Source of the DNA: Pseudomonadota bacterium
GTDB taxonomy: Bacteria > Bdellovibrionota > FAC87 > UBA2466
Length of the DNA stretch: 60,215 nt
NCBI GenBank assembly: GCA_009927165.1
Contig: RFNO01000025.1
Location: 1 to 60,215, forward strand
Direction: 5' to 3'
A program made the translations under genes and the position numbers. Below are positions 8,357-17,596 of this stretch, piece by piece. A model generated the notes under the pieces. The model searched no databases. It was not told the origin of the DNA and was given only the letters and a program-made list of their open reading frames with translations. Numbering within the stretch: position 1 is the stretch's first letter; the number at the start of each line of letters is the position of its first letter.

Positions 8357-10600
8357 ATGGGCAAACTGCAAAAAGCAGAAACCCGACGGCGAAAACGAGA
8401 AAGAACCGTAGGGTTGGTTATTTTCTGTCTCTTGGTGGCTTTCATAGCCACTGAGGTCCACTTACTTCGTTTGTCGTCCAAACTGCCCTTCGTCAATAGC
8501 ATCTTTTTCTTTGGCCTGATGAACTTGAATCTTTTGCTCATCATGGTCCTTTTGTTTCTCGTCTTTCGAAACGTCATCAAGCTAATTTTAGATGAGCGTC
8601 GGGGAAAAATTGGATCTCGGCTAAAGACTCGACTCGTTTTTTGCTTTACCCTTTTTGCGATTATTCCGACCATTCTGCTTTTTTCTATTTCCGCTTTTTA
8701 TATTAAGAGCAGTTTCGATAAGTGGTTTAATTTGCGTGTTGGGGAAACGCTCCAGCGTAGCATCGACGTCGTAAAAAACTATTATGAAAACACAGAAGCG
8801 TCTGCCTCTCACTTCGCCAAAAAAATTGCTTCACAATTAAATCAATGGCCCCGACAGGAAAGTGTCCTGATTCAAAAACTGGATTCATTAAGAAGGGAAT
8901 ACGGACTGGATGCGGTGGAGTATTATCGAGAACCCCTCACTCCCAGAGTGATTGTTGCTGCGAAGGAGAAACAAAATCTTATTCCTGCTGTGGCTACCGA
9001 TACTCTCGTGGATAGCTTCAAGGGAACCAATCAATGTCGGGTTTTAGGACTCGGAACAGGTGAATTAATTCGCTGTAGCGAATATCTCGGTGCCTATCGT
9101 GGCGTGCTTTTTGTAGATTATTTTATCCCGTTCAGTCTTGCTTCTCAGCTTTCAGAGATTAATGTCACTTACCAAGACTTCAAGAGTGACAACCCTCTCA
9201 ATTACCCAATCAAATCTACTTACTTTGCCATTCTATCGATGGTGACGCTTCTGATTCTTTTCACCGCTTCTTGGACTGGGTTTTACGTTGCCCGAAGACT
9301 TACGGGACCCATCGAAAGCTTAGTGCGAGGAACAGCTGCGGTAGCTAGTGGAAATTTGGACTACAACATCTCAGCTTCAGGTTCTGACGAACTCTCAAAA
9401 TTGGTTGATTCATTTAATCAGATGGTAAAACAACTCAAAGGGAACAAAAATGAAATTGAGCTTTCTCATCGCTCTCTTCGTCAAATGACCGATGAGTCCA
9501 ATCATCGTCGACGTTATATTGAAGTACTGATTGAAAGTGTCGACTCGGGAGTGGTTTCGATAGATGAGTCGGGAAATATTTCGATGGTTAATTCTGCAGC
9601 CACCGCCCTGCTTGGTGTGTCTGCAGACAAACTCATCGGGAAGCCTTATTGGGAAATGATTCCGCAAGCCCAACAAGAAGATTATCGGGATTTGCTTCTC
9701 TCCGTCTATCAAACTTCAAAGCCGGTAAAACGTGAAATCCAAATTCTGAACAGAGAAAAGGAATGGATTACGCTCCTCGTTACTTTGTCTGTGCTTCGCG
9801 ATGAAGACAAACAGCCTTTGGGAGTTGTGGCTGTATTCGCAAACGTAAGTGAAATCCAAAAAATGGAACGAATGATGGCATGGCGAGAGGTTGCAAAAAG
9901 AATTGCTCATGAGATCAAAAATCCTCTCACGCCTATTCAGCTTTCAGTTCAGAGACTCAGACGGCGCTACTTAGATAAGATTGAAGACGATGGAACCTTT
10001 GATAAAAGCACCCAAATGATCCTCAATGAAGTTGAATCTCTAAAAAATCTCGTGGGTGAATTTTCAAGCTTTGCTCGACTCCCGGAAATAAAACAGGGAC
10101 ATGAAAGCCTGAACGAAATAACTGTGGAAGCTGTCGGTTTATTCCGCGCCGCTCATGAAGGAGTGCATTTCGAACTCAACTTGGATGACTCATTGGGCGT
10201 TATGAAACTTGATAGAAGCCAAATGAAACGAGCTCTTATCAACCTATTCGACAATGCGATTTCTGCAATGGATGGAAAAGGGACTATTACTGTTACTACC
10301 GCCCATAACGTTACCAATGGAAGGATTAATTTATCAGTGAGTGACACCGGTTGTGGGATCGCCGAGGAAGTATTTACGCAACTTTTTGAACCGTATTTTT
10401 CTACGAAACAGGGTGGGACAGGTTTGGGATTGGCTATCGTTCATCGAATCATTACCGATCATGGGGGTTTTATACGGGTACTCGCGAACAAGCCTCACGG
10501 CACACAGTTTCTTATTGAGTTTCCGGAAAGCTTGCTTCTCGCTAAAGAACGGCTAGCGACGTCAGTTTTTAGTAGAGGGGAGTCAACACAATGGTCTTGA
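8357..10600 (+). CDS. ntrY: NtrY-type sensor histidine kinase
   Basis: The 747-residue inner-membrane kinase pairs with the NtrX-like regulator encoded next. Hydrophobic segments lie near residues 18-38, 45-72, 92-116 and 290-310, leaving a periplasmic region between the last two. A HAMP domain (about 310-362), a PAS domain (about 380-490), a HisKA domain with H518 in AHEIKNPLTP, and a HATPase_c domain (NLFDNAISAM, DTGCGI, GTGLGLAIV) follow. This order is that of NtrY, known for nitrogen or redox sensing. It overlaps the regulator gene by ten bases. The signal sensed here is unknown. Confidence 0.9.
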   Translation: MGKLQKAETRRRKRERTVGLVIFCLLVAFIATEVHLLRLSSKLPFVNSIFFFGLMNLNLLLIMVLLFLVFRNVIKLILDERRGKIGSRLKTRLVFCFTLFAIIPTILLFSISAFYIKSSFDKWFNLRVGETLQRSIDVVKNYYENTEASASHFAKKIASQLNQWPRQESVLIQKLDSLRREYGLDAVEYYREPLTPRVIVAAKEKQNLIPAVATDTLVDSFKGTNQCRVLGLGTGELIRCSEYLGAYRGVLFVDYFIPFSLASQLSEINVTYQDFKSDNPLNYPIKSTYFAILSMVTLLILFTASWTGFYVARRLTGPIESLVRGTAAVASGNLDYNISASGSDELSKLVDSFNQMVKQLKGNKNEIELSHRSLRQMTDESNHRRRYIEVLIESVDSGVVSIDESGNISMVNSAATALLGVSADKLIGKPYWEMIPQAQQEDYRDLLLSVYQTSKPVKREIQILNREKEWITLLVTLSVLRDEDKQPLGVVAVFANVSEIQKMERMMAWREVAKRIAHEIKNPLTPIQLSVQRLRRRYLDKIEDDGTFDKSTQMILNEVESLKNLVGEFSSFARLPEIKQGHESLNEITVEAVGLFRAAHEGVHFELNLDDSLGVMKLDRSQMKRALINLFDNAISAMDGKGTITVTTAHNVTNGRINLSVSDTGCGIAEEVFTQLFEPYFSTKQGGTGLGLAIVHRIITDHGGFIRVLANKPHGTQFLIEFPESLLLAKERLATSVFSRGESTQWS

Positions 10601-11952
10601 GAAAGGTTCTTCTTATTGATGATGAACAGAATATTCTGGACTCGCTGCGGGGGGTACTTGAAGATGAGAAGTTTATCGTTGATACAGCCCGCAATGGAGC
10701 TCAGGGCATACAGAAGCTCCGCAAATTTCAACCCGATGTGGTTCTTCTGGATATCTGGATGCCAGGTGACGACGGTTTAGGGGTGCTAGAAAAAATTAAG
10801 AAAGCATTCCCCAAACAAGTGGTCATCATGATGTCAGGTCACGGAACTGTAGAAACGGCGGTCAAGGCAATTAAACTTGGCGCTTTTGATTTCATCGAAA
10901 AACCCATTCACTTTGATAAGCTTCTGGTACTGCTTCAACATGCGTTTGAGATGCGAGATCTGAAAGAAGAAAATCAAATTCTACGAGACGCTATCCAGGA
11001 AGATGAAGAACTTATTGGAAAAAGCCCTCTCATGGTTCGGCTCAAACAACTCATTCAAGTAACAGCTCCTTCCAACGGCTGGGTAATGATTCGAGGGGAA
11101 AACGGGACCGGCAAAGAATTGGTAGCACGCACCCTCCATCGAGAAAGTCCCAGATCAAAACATCGCTTTGTGGCTGTTAATTGTGCTGCAATTCCGGACG
11201 AACTGATTGAAAGTGAGCTTTTCGGTCACGAAAAGGGGAGTTTCACAGGCGCCCACGAGAGAAAAATTGGTAAATTTGAACTCGCAAATGGCGGAACCCT
11301 TTTCCTCGACGAAGTAGGAGACATGGGTCACAAAATGCAAGCGAAAATTCTTCGGGCGCTCGAGGAATGTGTGATTCAGCGAGTTGGCGGTCAAGACAAT
11401 ATTGAACTGGATTTGCGAGTAATTTGCGCGACCAACAAAGACCTAAAAAAAGAAATCCAGTTGGGCAATTTTCGTGAAGACCTGTTTTACAGATTGAATG
11501 TGATTCCTTTGTTTGTTCCTTCTTTGAGGGAACGGAGAGAGGACGTTCCCCTTTTAGTTCAGCATTTCGTCAACATTTTCTCAGCAGGGAAGAACATACA
11601 ACTTGGTTCCGGTGCTCATCGAGCACTCATGAGTTACCCTTGGCCGGGTAATGTTCGAGAGCTCAAGAATTGGGTTGAACGCGCTTGCATCCTTTCCGGT
11701 GGAGATGTGATAGATTGTTCTGATTTGGAAGGGGCGGAACTGGCATCTGAGCAAGATGCGTTTGACAACGAAGACCGCACTCTCAGGGAAGCTCGGGCCA
11801 ACTTTGAAAAACAATTTATTTTAAAGGTTCTTGCAGAAAATGGCGGAAACATTTCCAAAACCGCTTTAGTGATTGGGGTTGAAAGAAGCCATCTTCATAA
11901 AAAGATAAAAAGTTATGGAATCGAAATTTCAGATAGTGGAGGAACCCAATGA
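10591..11952 (+). CDS. ntrX: NtrX-type sigma-54-dependent response regulator
   Basis: This 453-residue transcription activator has a receiver domain with acidic pocket D10-D11-E12 and phosphoacceptor D54. Its AAA+ domain has Walker A GENGTGKE (169-176), the sigma-54 contact loop as GSFTGA (216-221), and Walker B GTLFLDE. A Fis-type helix-turn-helix lies near residues 415-445. The second position of the usual GAFTGA loop is Ser here. Coupling to ntrY identifies it as NtrX rather than NtrC. It overlaps ispG by four bases (ATGA), tying the regulator to isoprenoid and tRNA-synthetase genes. Confidence 0.9.
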   Translation: MVLRKVLLIDDEQNILDSLRGVLEDEKFIVDTARNGAQGIQKLRKFQPDVVLLDIWMPGDDGLGVLEKIKKAFPKQVVIMMSGHGTVETAVKAIKLGAFDFIEKPIHFDKLLVLLQHAFEMRDLKEENQILRDAIQEDEELIGKSPLMVRLKQLIQVTAPSNGWVMIRGENGTGKELVARTLHRESPRSKHRFVAVNCAAIPDELIESELFGHEKGSFTGAHERKIGKFELANGGTLFLDEVGDMGHKMQAKILRALEECVIQRVGGQDNIELDLRVICATNKDLKKEIQLGNFREDLFYRLNVIPLFVPSLRERREDVPLLVQHFVNIFSAGKNIQLGSGAHRALMSYPWPGNVRELKNWVERACILSGGDVIDCSDLEGAELASEQDAFDNEDRTLREARANFEKQFILKVLAENGGNISKTALVIGVERSHLHKKIKSYGIEISDSGGTQ

Positions 11953-13025
11953 GTCTCAATCTTTTAGAAGGTGAAATCCAGCGACGGAGAACACGGGAAA
12001 TTACAGTTGGAAAATTGAAACTAGGTGGCTCGAATCCCATTCGAGTTCAGTCAATGACCACACCAAAAACTGAGGATGTGCCTGAAGTTTTAAAACAGAT
12101 TAAAGACCTAGTAACGGCCGGATGCGAAATTGTTAGAGTGACTGTTAACGATCAACGTGCAGCAGATGCTCTCCCTGATATTTTAAGAAACGTCACTATA
12201 CCAGTAGTTGCTGACATTCACTTCGATTATAAGATGGCCCTTGAATCGTTAAAACACGGCGTAGATTGCGTCCGAATCAATCCAGGAAATATTGGAGCAG
12301 AGTGGAAGACCATCGAAGTCATTAAAGCTGCCAAAGATGCGGGAAAGGCTTTGCGAATTGGGGTAAATGCTGGCTCACTCGAAAAGCCTCTTCTGAAAAA
12401 ATATGGGCATCCGGTTTCGGAGGCACTTGTAGAAAGCGCCCTCAACGCCATTGCATTGGTTGAGAATCAGGACTTCTACAACTTTAAGGTATCGATCAAA
12501 TCATCAAATGTGATCAATAATTACCGTGCATATGCCTTGTTGTCGGAGAAGACTGAAGCCCCCCTTCATTTAGGAGTAACGGAAGCAGGGACCAAAACAT
12601 ACGGTTCGATTAAGTCAGCTGTTGGGATAGGTTCGTTGTTACTGTCGGGTATAGGTGACACCATTCGCGTTTCCTTAAGTTGCGACCCAGTAGATGAAGT
12701 CAAAGCAGGGGTCTATATTCTAAAAAGCCTCGGTTTAAAAACTGATATGCCGGAGATCATTGCCTGCCCCAGCTGCGGTCGAGCTGACATTGACGTCTAT
12801 CGATTGGCCGAAGAAGTAGAACGGAGAGCTTTGGGCCTTGGAAAGAACATTAAAATTGCCGTTATGGGTTGTGTGGTCAATGGCCCAGGGGAATCTATGG
12901 AAGCAGATATTGGAATCGCAGGTGGAAAAGGAGAGGGGCTAGTATACAAAAAGGGCAAACCGATTGGTAAAGTTCCCGAGTCCCAGATGTTGGACTTTCT
13001 AATGAGTGAAATTGAGAGGATGTAA
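11949..13025 (+). CDS. ispG: 4-hydroxy-3-methylbut-2-enyl diphosphate synthase IspG
   Basis: IspG (GcpE) carries out the reductive ring-opening of MEcPP to HMBPP in the MEP pathway. The [4Fe-4S] ligands C273, C276 (CPSCGR) and C308 (GCVVNGPGE) are present, as are the TIM-barrel segments VRVTVND and VADIHFDYK. At 358 residues it is the short bacterial form, without the insert of plant and chlamydial enzymes. It lies between ntrX (4-base overlap) and proS (5-base gap), so it is probably cotranscribed with both. Other MEP/isoprenoid genes (dxs, ispA) are about 20 kb away. Confidence 0.96.
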   Translation: MSLNLLEGEIQRRRTREITVGKLKLGGSNPIRVQSMTTPKTEDVPEVLKQIKDLVTAGCEIVRVTVNDQRAADALPDILRNVTIPVVADIHFDYKMALESLKHGVDCVRINPGNIGAEWKTIEVIKAAKDAGKALRIGVNAGSLEKPLLKKYGHPVSEALVESALNAIALVENQDFYNFKVSIKSSNVINNYRAYALLSEKTEAPLHLGVTEAGTKTYGSIKSAVGIGSLLLSGIGDTIRVSLSCDPVDEVKAGVYILKSLGLKTDMPEIIACPSCGRADIDVYRLAEEVERRALGLGKNIKIAVMGCVVNGPGESMEADIGIAGGKGEGLVYKKGKPIGKVPESQMLDFLMSEIERM

Positions 13026-13030
13026 AGCAA

Positions 13031-14458
13031 ATGGCAGATCGAATTACTCCAAGAAAAGAAGATTTTTCACAGTGGTATGCAGACATCATTCAGCACGCCA
13101 AGCTGGCTGATCAGGCTCCTGTTCGAGGTTGCTTAGTTCTTAGGCCCAATGGCTATGCTCTGTGGGAAGTTGTTCAAGGAGAACTCAATAAGAAATTCAA
13201 AGAAACTGGACATCAAAATGCCTATTTTCCCATGTTCATTCCGGAAAGTTTCCTGAACTTAGAAAAGGACCACGTAGAAGGCTTTGCGCCTCAATGTGCA
13301 GTAGTAACGCATGGAGGGGGTAAAAAGCTTGAAGAAGCATTAATTATCAGACCCACTTCGGAAACAATTATCAACAGCATGTACTCAAAATGGGTGAAGA
13401 GCTACCGAGATTTGCCTGTTTTGATTAATCAGTGGGCGAATGTATGTCGTTGGGAAATGCGCACTCGGCCTTTTTTAAGAACAATGGAATTTCTTTGGCA
13501 AGAAGGACACACTTGTCACGAAACGGAAGATGAGGCCCGAAAAGAAACGTTAAAAATGCTCGATATCTATTTAGGGTTTGTCAGAGATGTCTTTGCGATT
13601 CCTGTGATCCCTGGCCGAAAAACCGAAAGTGAAAAATTTGCTGGCGCAGAAGAAACTTATTGCCTCGAAGCTATGATGCAAGACAAGAAGGCCCTTCAAG
13701 CAGCTACTTCTCATTATTTTGGACAAAGATTTGCCAAAGTGTTTGATATTAAGTTTCAAGATAGAAACAGCCAAATGCAGTACGTTTATCAAACGAGCTG
13801 GGGAATTAGCTGGAGAATTCTAGGTGCCCTTATCATGACTCACTCTGATGATCAGGGATTGGTGCTTCCGCCGAAAGCGGCTCCCATTCCCGTTGTCATC
13901 GTTCCGATTCTGCAAAAAAACAAAGACAACTCAGAAGTTCTAAATGTATGCAATAAAATGAAGGAAGAACTCATGCCTCATCATCGAGTCCTCCTTGATG
14001 ATCGCCTTGAGCACAGTCCGGGGTACAAATTTAATGAGTATGAGTTGACCGGAATTCCGCTGAGAATTGAAGTTGGCCCGCGGGATTTAGCCAATGGTAT
14101 TTGCGTTCTTGCCCGAAGAGATGGAAAAAAGTCTCAAGTTAAACTGAGCGAGTTGATTGTTCGAGTTAATGAAGAGCTATCTGACCTTCAAAAATCACTT
14201 TACAACGCAGCCTACGAAAGATTGAAAAATAATACTCACCTTGAGAATTCATTTTCGACTTTTAAGGAAAAAATTGAAAGCGAATCCGGTTTTTATCAGC
14301 TTCATTGGTGTGGAAGCCGAGCCTGCGAAGACAAAGTTAAAGACGAAACCAAAGCAACTATTCGTTGTATTCCTTTTGCACAAATTCGTGAAACTGGGAA
14401 ATGTATCGTTTGTGAAAAAGAGTCTACCGGCAGAGTTATTTTCGCAAAAAATTACTGA
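13031..14458 (+). CDS. proS: Prolyl-tRNA synthetase, type 3 (archaeal/eukaryotic-like)
   Basis: The enzyme charges tRNA-Pro. At 475 residues it lacks the editing insertion of the long E. coli-type ProRS. It has the C-terminal extension with zinc-type cysteines (WCGSRAC, TIRCIPF, CIVCEK) and ends in a Tyr, features of the eukaryotic/archaeal-type enzyme. Class II motifs are visible in the RPTSETI and WEMRTRPFLRTMEFLWQEGH segments, with TSWGISWRILGALIM further on. No posttransfer editing domain is present, so Ala-tRNA-Pro clearance would need a separate factor. It is the last gene of the ntrYX-ispG run. Confidence 0.95.
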   Translation: MADRITPRKEDFSQWYADIIQHAKLADQAPVRGCLVLRPNGYALWEVVQGELNKKFKETGHQNAYFPMFIPESFLNLEKDHVEGFAPQCAVVTHGGGKKLEEALIIRPTSETIINSMYSKWVKSYRDLPVLINQWANVCRWEMRTRPFLRTMEFLWQEGHTCHETEDEARKETLKMLDIYLGFVRDVFAIPVIPGRKTESEKFAGAEETYCLEAMMQDKKALQAATSHYFGQRFAKVFDIKFQDRNSQMQYVYQTSWGISWRILGALIMTHSDDQGLVLPPKAAPIPVVIVPILQKNKDNSEVLNVCNKMKEELMPHHRVLLDDRLEHSPGYKFNEYELTGIPLRIEVGPRDLANGICVLARRDGKKSQVKLSELIVRVNEELSDLQKSLYNAAYERLKNNTHLENSFSTFKEKIESESGFYQLHWCGSRACEDKVKDETKATIRCIPFAQIRETGKCIVCEKESTGRVIFAKNY

Positions 14459-14503
14459 CGCACCTGGCTCACGAGCTAACCAAAGCGCTGGTATCCTAGT
14501 TAC

Positions 14504-15175
14504 ATGCAGAATTTTTTTTGTGGTATCTTTTTGGGCCTTTTATTGGTTTCTTCATCGGCTTCTTTTTCTCACGCCGCATCAACCGATGCTCAGGTCGAAT
14601 CAGAAGATGCCGCGCCGCCCAGCATTGACTTCGGTAATCCAGACACACTCATCGACCCGATTGAGGGTTCCAAGAATAAGCACTTTGTTCGAAGAGCTAT
14701 ACTTTCCTCAATGGCTAAAAATACAAGCCGATTTGAATTTCAGCGTCCCTACATCAATCACTTGATGGGCTTTAGTGCCATTCTTCAGAGAACAACTTTT
14801 CAAAAATACGTCACTGGGGTTCAGGGGCTAAGCGTTGGCTATATTACTGAGAGCGGACATGGGTTTGAGACAGGATTCGAACTTGCATCAATTAGTAATA
14901 TTTTTGCTGGTTATCGGTATATTTACAGACCAGAAACCTTCAGTCTCTGGCCGTTTGCTGGTGCTGGGCTCGGCACCGAAGTAACAGGAATTCGATTTTC
15001 TGAGCCCCCGAATCAGAATGAGAATTATGAAGGAGTGCGCCAAATGGCTTTTGCAACTTTGGGGTTCTTGGTTCCTCTAGTGGACATTGGAATTAAAGCA
15101 GAGGCTCGCTTCAATTTTTATGGAACTGATCGATTAGTACTTTCCACTGGGCTAGGTGTGATTTTCTTTCTCTAG
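14504..15175 (+). CDS. Exported protein, probable outer-membrane beta-barrel
   Basis: I recognise no family for this 223-residue protein. A signal peptide (about 1-24, cleavage after SHA) is followed by a short acidic linker and then alternating beta-like segments rich in Gly and aromatics (YVTGVQGLSVGY, FAGYRYIYR, WPFAGAGLGTEV). It ends GVIFFL, suggestive of a barrel C-terminus. The ATG has no ribosome site, and TATCCT lies six bases upstream. It converges on another predicted barrel protein with only three bases between the stops. Confidence 0.6.
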   Translation: MQNFFCGIFLGLLLVSSSASFSHAASTDAQVESEDAAPPSIDFGNPDTLIDPIEGSKNKHFVRRAILSSMAKNTSRFEFQRPYINHLMGFSAILQRTTFQKYVTGVQGLSVGYITESGHGFETGFELASISNIFAGYRYIYRPETFSLWPFAGAGLGTEVTGIRFSEPPNQNENYEGVRQMAFATLGFLVPLVDIGIKAEARFNFYGTDRLVLSTGLGVIFFL

Positions 15176-15178
15176 AAC

Positions 15179-16321
15179 TTAAAAGAAAATATGTAATCCA
15201 GGCACAATGGTATAAACCCGACTTACTCCATCCAGACCGAGATAAGCTCGACTCTCTAACTTCAAGTACACATCAGATATCGGAAATAAAACCGAAATGC
15301 TGGAAACAACGTAATACTTCCTACCCGTAATATCGTTTGATTGATCCCAATCAAAAGTGTGCCGATTCGAAAGAACTCCCAATCCAACTCCTGTCATGAA
15401 TCGAAATGCCTTTTCCCTATCATGGAAGGAATACTTTAAGGATCCCACTGCAAAGTTGTAAGCACAAATATCAGCGGCAGCTTCTACAAACCAATTATCG
15501 TAGAAATTGTAACCCAACTCTAAGGAGATAAGATTCGAATTCCAAAGTTTACCAGTTACTCCTTGAGTGAGCGCCGATCCCCAGTTTATGGATGCATACA
15601 AGTTGGAGTTGGCTTCACGATTAATCATTTCTACAGCCTGATAGCTGGCAATCACCCGCGGAATTTTCCTCTTCAAAATGGGAGGAGAGTCATCGCGAGG
15701 CAAATCATAAAATTGTTCACTGATATACCGGTATAAAGTTCGGCGCATCGATAGACGTGCATAGTGCTCGGCCATGGGGACGGATAGATTAAATTGAGTT
15801 CCCTCTGCAAAACCTTCGCTTTGTGCATAAACTTGGTGGGGCGTTCTTTTGTCGTAAAGATACATGTCAATGCTATTGGGTAGAACCACACTGACAACTA
15901 AAATATCAGCTCTAGTAACCGCCATCGCAATTCTTAATTTTTCTAGTGATACACTTTTCAGTTTGTAATCCGCCAATTTGACTTTCAGTTCAGGCGCAAA
16001 AACTTTTAAAAAATCTTCAACAACGGAACTTACTGGAGAGAGGTCTTTCATTCCCACAAAATCAATGGGCGGTAATGTCTGAACATCCAGCCAATTACCG
16101 TCTTTGTTTTTCAGTTTATTGACCAGCGTATTTTTTGCTTGTTCGCGTAGTTGATTTATATTTTGGCGTTTTACTTCTTGGGGATCTTGGGGCACTTGAG
16201 TTTCTGTCTCTGTTTCAGCAAACGAAGAAACACAGGACAAAACAAGCAAACAGAAAATCAGACATTCTTTGAATGCTTTATTTAAACAACCTATGTGTGC
16301 TGAAATGCTCATTGATCTCAT
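15179..16321 (-). CDS. Exported protein with C-terminal beta-barrel-like region
   Basis: The open frame reaches 16378 (399 codons). Starts at 16321 or 16312 put the basic and hydrophobic parts of the signal peptide (cleavage after SSFA) in a normal position, so I use 16321. After a Gln/Glu-rich linker comes a mixed domain with a segment on the putative substrate or lipoprotein side, then from roughly residue 270 of the long form many Gly/aromatic strands (ASINWGSALTQ, LELGYNFYDNWF, MTGVGLGVL). It ends in LHIFF, a typical barrel terminus. The family is unknown. Confidence 0.6.
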   Translation of the reverse strand: MRSMSISAHIGCLNKAFKECLIFCLLVLSCVSSFAETETETQVPQDPQEVKRQNINQLREQAKNTLVNKLKNKDGNWLDVQTLPPIDFVGMKDLSPVSSVVEDFLKVFAPELKVKLADYKLKSVSLEKLRIAMAVTRADILVVSVVLPNSIDMYLYDKRTPHQVYAQSEGFAEGTQFNLSVPMAEHYARLSMRRTLYRYISEQFYDLPRDDSPPILKRKIPRVIASYQAVEMINREANSNLYASINWGSALTQGVTGKLWNSNLISLELGYNFYDNWFVEAAADICAYNFAVGSLKYSFHDREKAFRFMTGVGLGVLSNRHTFDWDQSNDITGRKYYVVSSISVLFPISDVYLKLESRAYLGLDGVSRVYTIVPGLHIFF

Positions 16322-16405
16322 TAAGTTTTCGGAATTTTTTGGGATCTTCTTGATGGGAAGGCTTCTTCTTTTTGCCATTTCTGTGCTACGCTGCGTTCTA
16401 AAGCC

Positions 16406-17083
16406 ATGAATGAAACGCAGTCCACAATATTTGATTTTTCCAAAAAGTCGCTAGCGGAATTACGCGACGCATCAAGTGGCTATTTAATCTCTGAAAAAAC
16501 AGTGCCGGTATTCAAAAACGAAAAGGTCTATCGCTCGTTCTGGGGAGGACGATGTGCGTTAGCTCATCTTCTAAAACAAAACAACCTAACGCTTCGAATT
16601 AGCCCAAATGAGTGCCATGGTTTCTTGGAACTGGTTTCAAAAGAAGGAGTTTGTTCTTCAAATTGGTTTTGCAGTATTTCTCATACGGATTCCATTGCGG
16701 TGGCAGCACTTTCCCCCCAACCGGTAGGGATTGATATCGAACCATTGGAAAGGTCTGTAGATAAAGTCGTTTCACGAATAGCTTCAGCGACCGAACTGAA
16801 AGAGTTTCAACAGTCTCTTTTTCCCATGAAAAAAACGATCTCCAACCCCCATCTTCTCATCTGGACTGGAAAAGAAGCATTCTCAAAAGCAGTGGGTTTA
16901 GGAATGAAAAAGGGACTCGAGGACTTTCGAATACATTGGGCTAATGAACTTCCATTCAAGGGAAGCACTGAATTTAAAAGCCCACATTTTTTAAGAGAAC
17001 CAACACTCAATTTTATCATTCACAATGAATTTTTAATCGGCCTGTGTTGTGAGAAAGACTCAAGCTCCTTCTACTTTGGGTAA
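16406..17083 (+). CDS. 4'-phosphopantetheinyl transferase superfamily protein
   Basis: The 225-residue protein should move phosphopantetheine from CoA to a carrier-protein serine. The hallmarks are visible: SISHTDS (H93), GIDIEP with metal ligands D110 and E112, and WTGKEAFSKA (W153, K156, E157). The length and motif spacing fit the Sfp/EntD-type monomer rather than the shorter AcpS. No polyketide, peptide-synthase or carrier-protein gene is near, so its target is unknown and could be the fatty-acid ACP. Its 3' end overlaps the convergent membrane-protein gene by 24 bases. Confidence 0.88.
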   Translation: MNETQSTIFDFSKKSLAELRDASSGYLISEKTVPVFKNEKVYRSFWGGRCALAHLLKQNNLTLRISPNECHGFLELVSKEGVCSSNWFCSISHTDSIAVAALSPQPVGIDIEPLERSVDKVVSRIASATELKEFQQSLFPMKKTISNPHLLIWTGKEAFSKAVGLGMKKGLEDFRIHWANELPFKGSTEFKSPHFLREPTLNFIIHNEFLIGLCCEKDSSSFYFG

Positions 17084-17533
17084 TCGCGAGGAATTCTGTA
17101 CCGAAGTGTTCTCTTCTTTGGAGATAGGACTCGTATTGGAGATAGGTATGATTTCGGCTTTGGGTTTGGCTTCTTTATTGATTTCAATCAAATTGACCAG
17201 AGTGAGCGAGAGCCCCATAACAAGGCCAACTCCTAAAAATGCAATTCCCATCCAAGTAACATGAGAAAATCCACTATTGGCTTCCCATAGAAGTACCCCA
17301 CCGAGAACTGCATTGAGTCCTCCCCAACCTACTCTCATCAACTTAACGCTTTTATCTTTCGTAAAACTCAAAATAAGAAGACAAAACGGGAGCGCCCATA
17401 ACTCCGTTACTTGAGACCACAAAGCACTCGAACCCACTGGATTTTCCGTTAACAAGCCTAAGTAAGATGGATGGACCGCATAAAGGCTTACATTCATAGC
17501 CAAATTCACTAACAAAAGAAGCACACTTTTCAT
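17060..17533 (-). CDS. Small membrane protein, function unknown
   Basis: The protein has 157 residues from the ATG at 17533, preferred over a GTG four codons earlier because AAAAAGGTG lies about nine bases upstream. Four hydrophobic segments are visible: residues 1-20, about 35-55, 65-80 and 90-112. They are followed by a hydrophilic, Lys/Ser/Glu-rich cytoplasmic-type tail of about 40 residues. I recognise no family. It overlaps the phosphopantetheinyl transferase gene tail to tail by 24 bases, so the two mRNAs are complementary at their ends. Confidence 0.55.
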   Translation of the reverse strand: MKSVLLLLVNLAMNVSLYAVHPSYLGLLTENPVGSSALWSQVTELWALPFCLLILSFTKDKSVKLMRVGWGGLNAVLGGVLLWEANSGFSHVTWMGIAFLGVGLVMGLSLTLVNLIEINKEAKPKAEIIPISNTSPISKEENTSVQNSSRLPKVEGA

Positions 17534-17596
17534 GTTATTTAGCACCTTTTTGGGATTATCTTTGTTCTTATCGACCTTTTTTAATGAGATATTTAC

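Noticed and set aside
14241-14765. Second-frame open reading of 174 codons
   Set aside because: It spans the end of proS and the start of the next gene in another frame, with no signal or motif.
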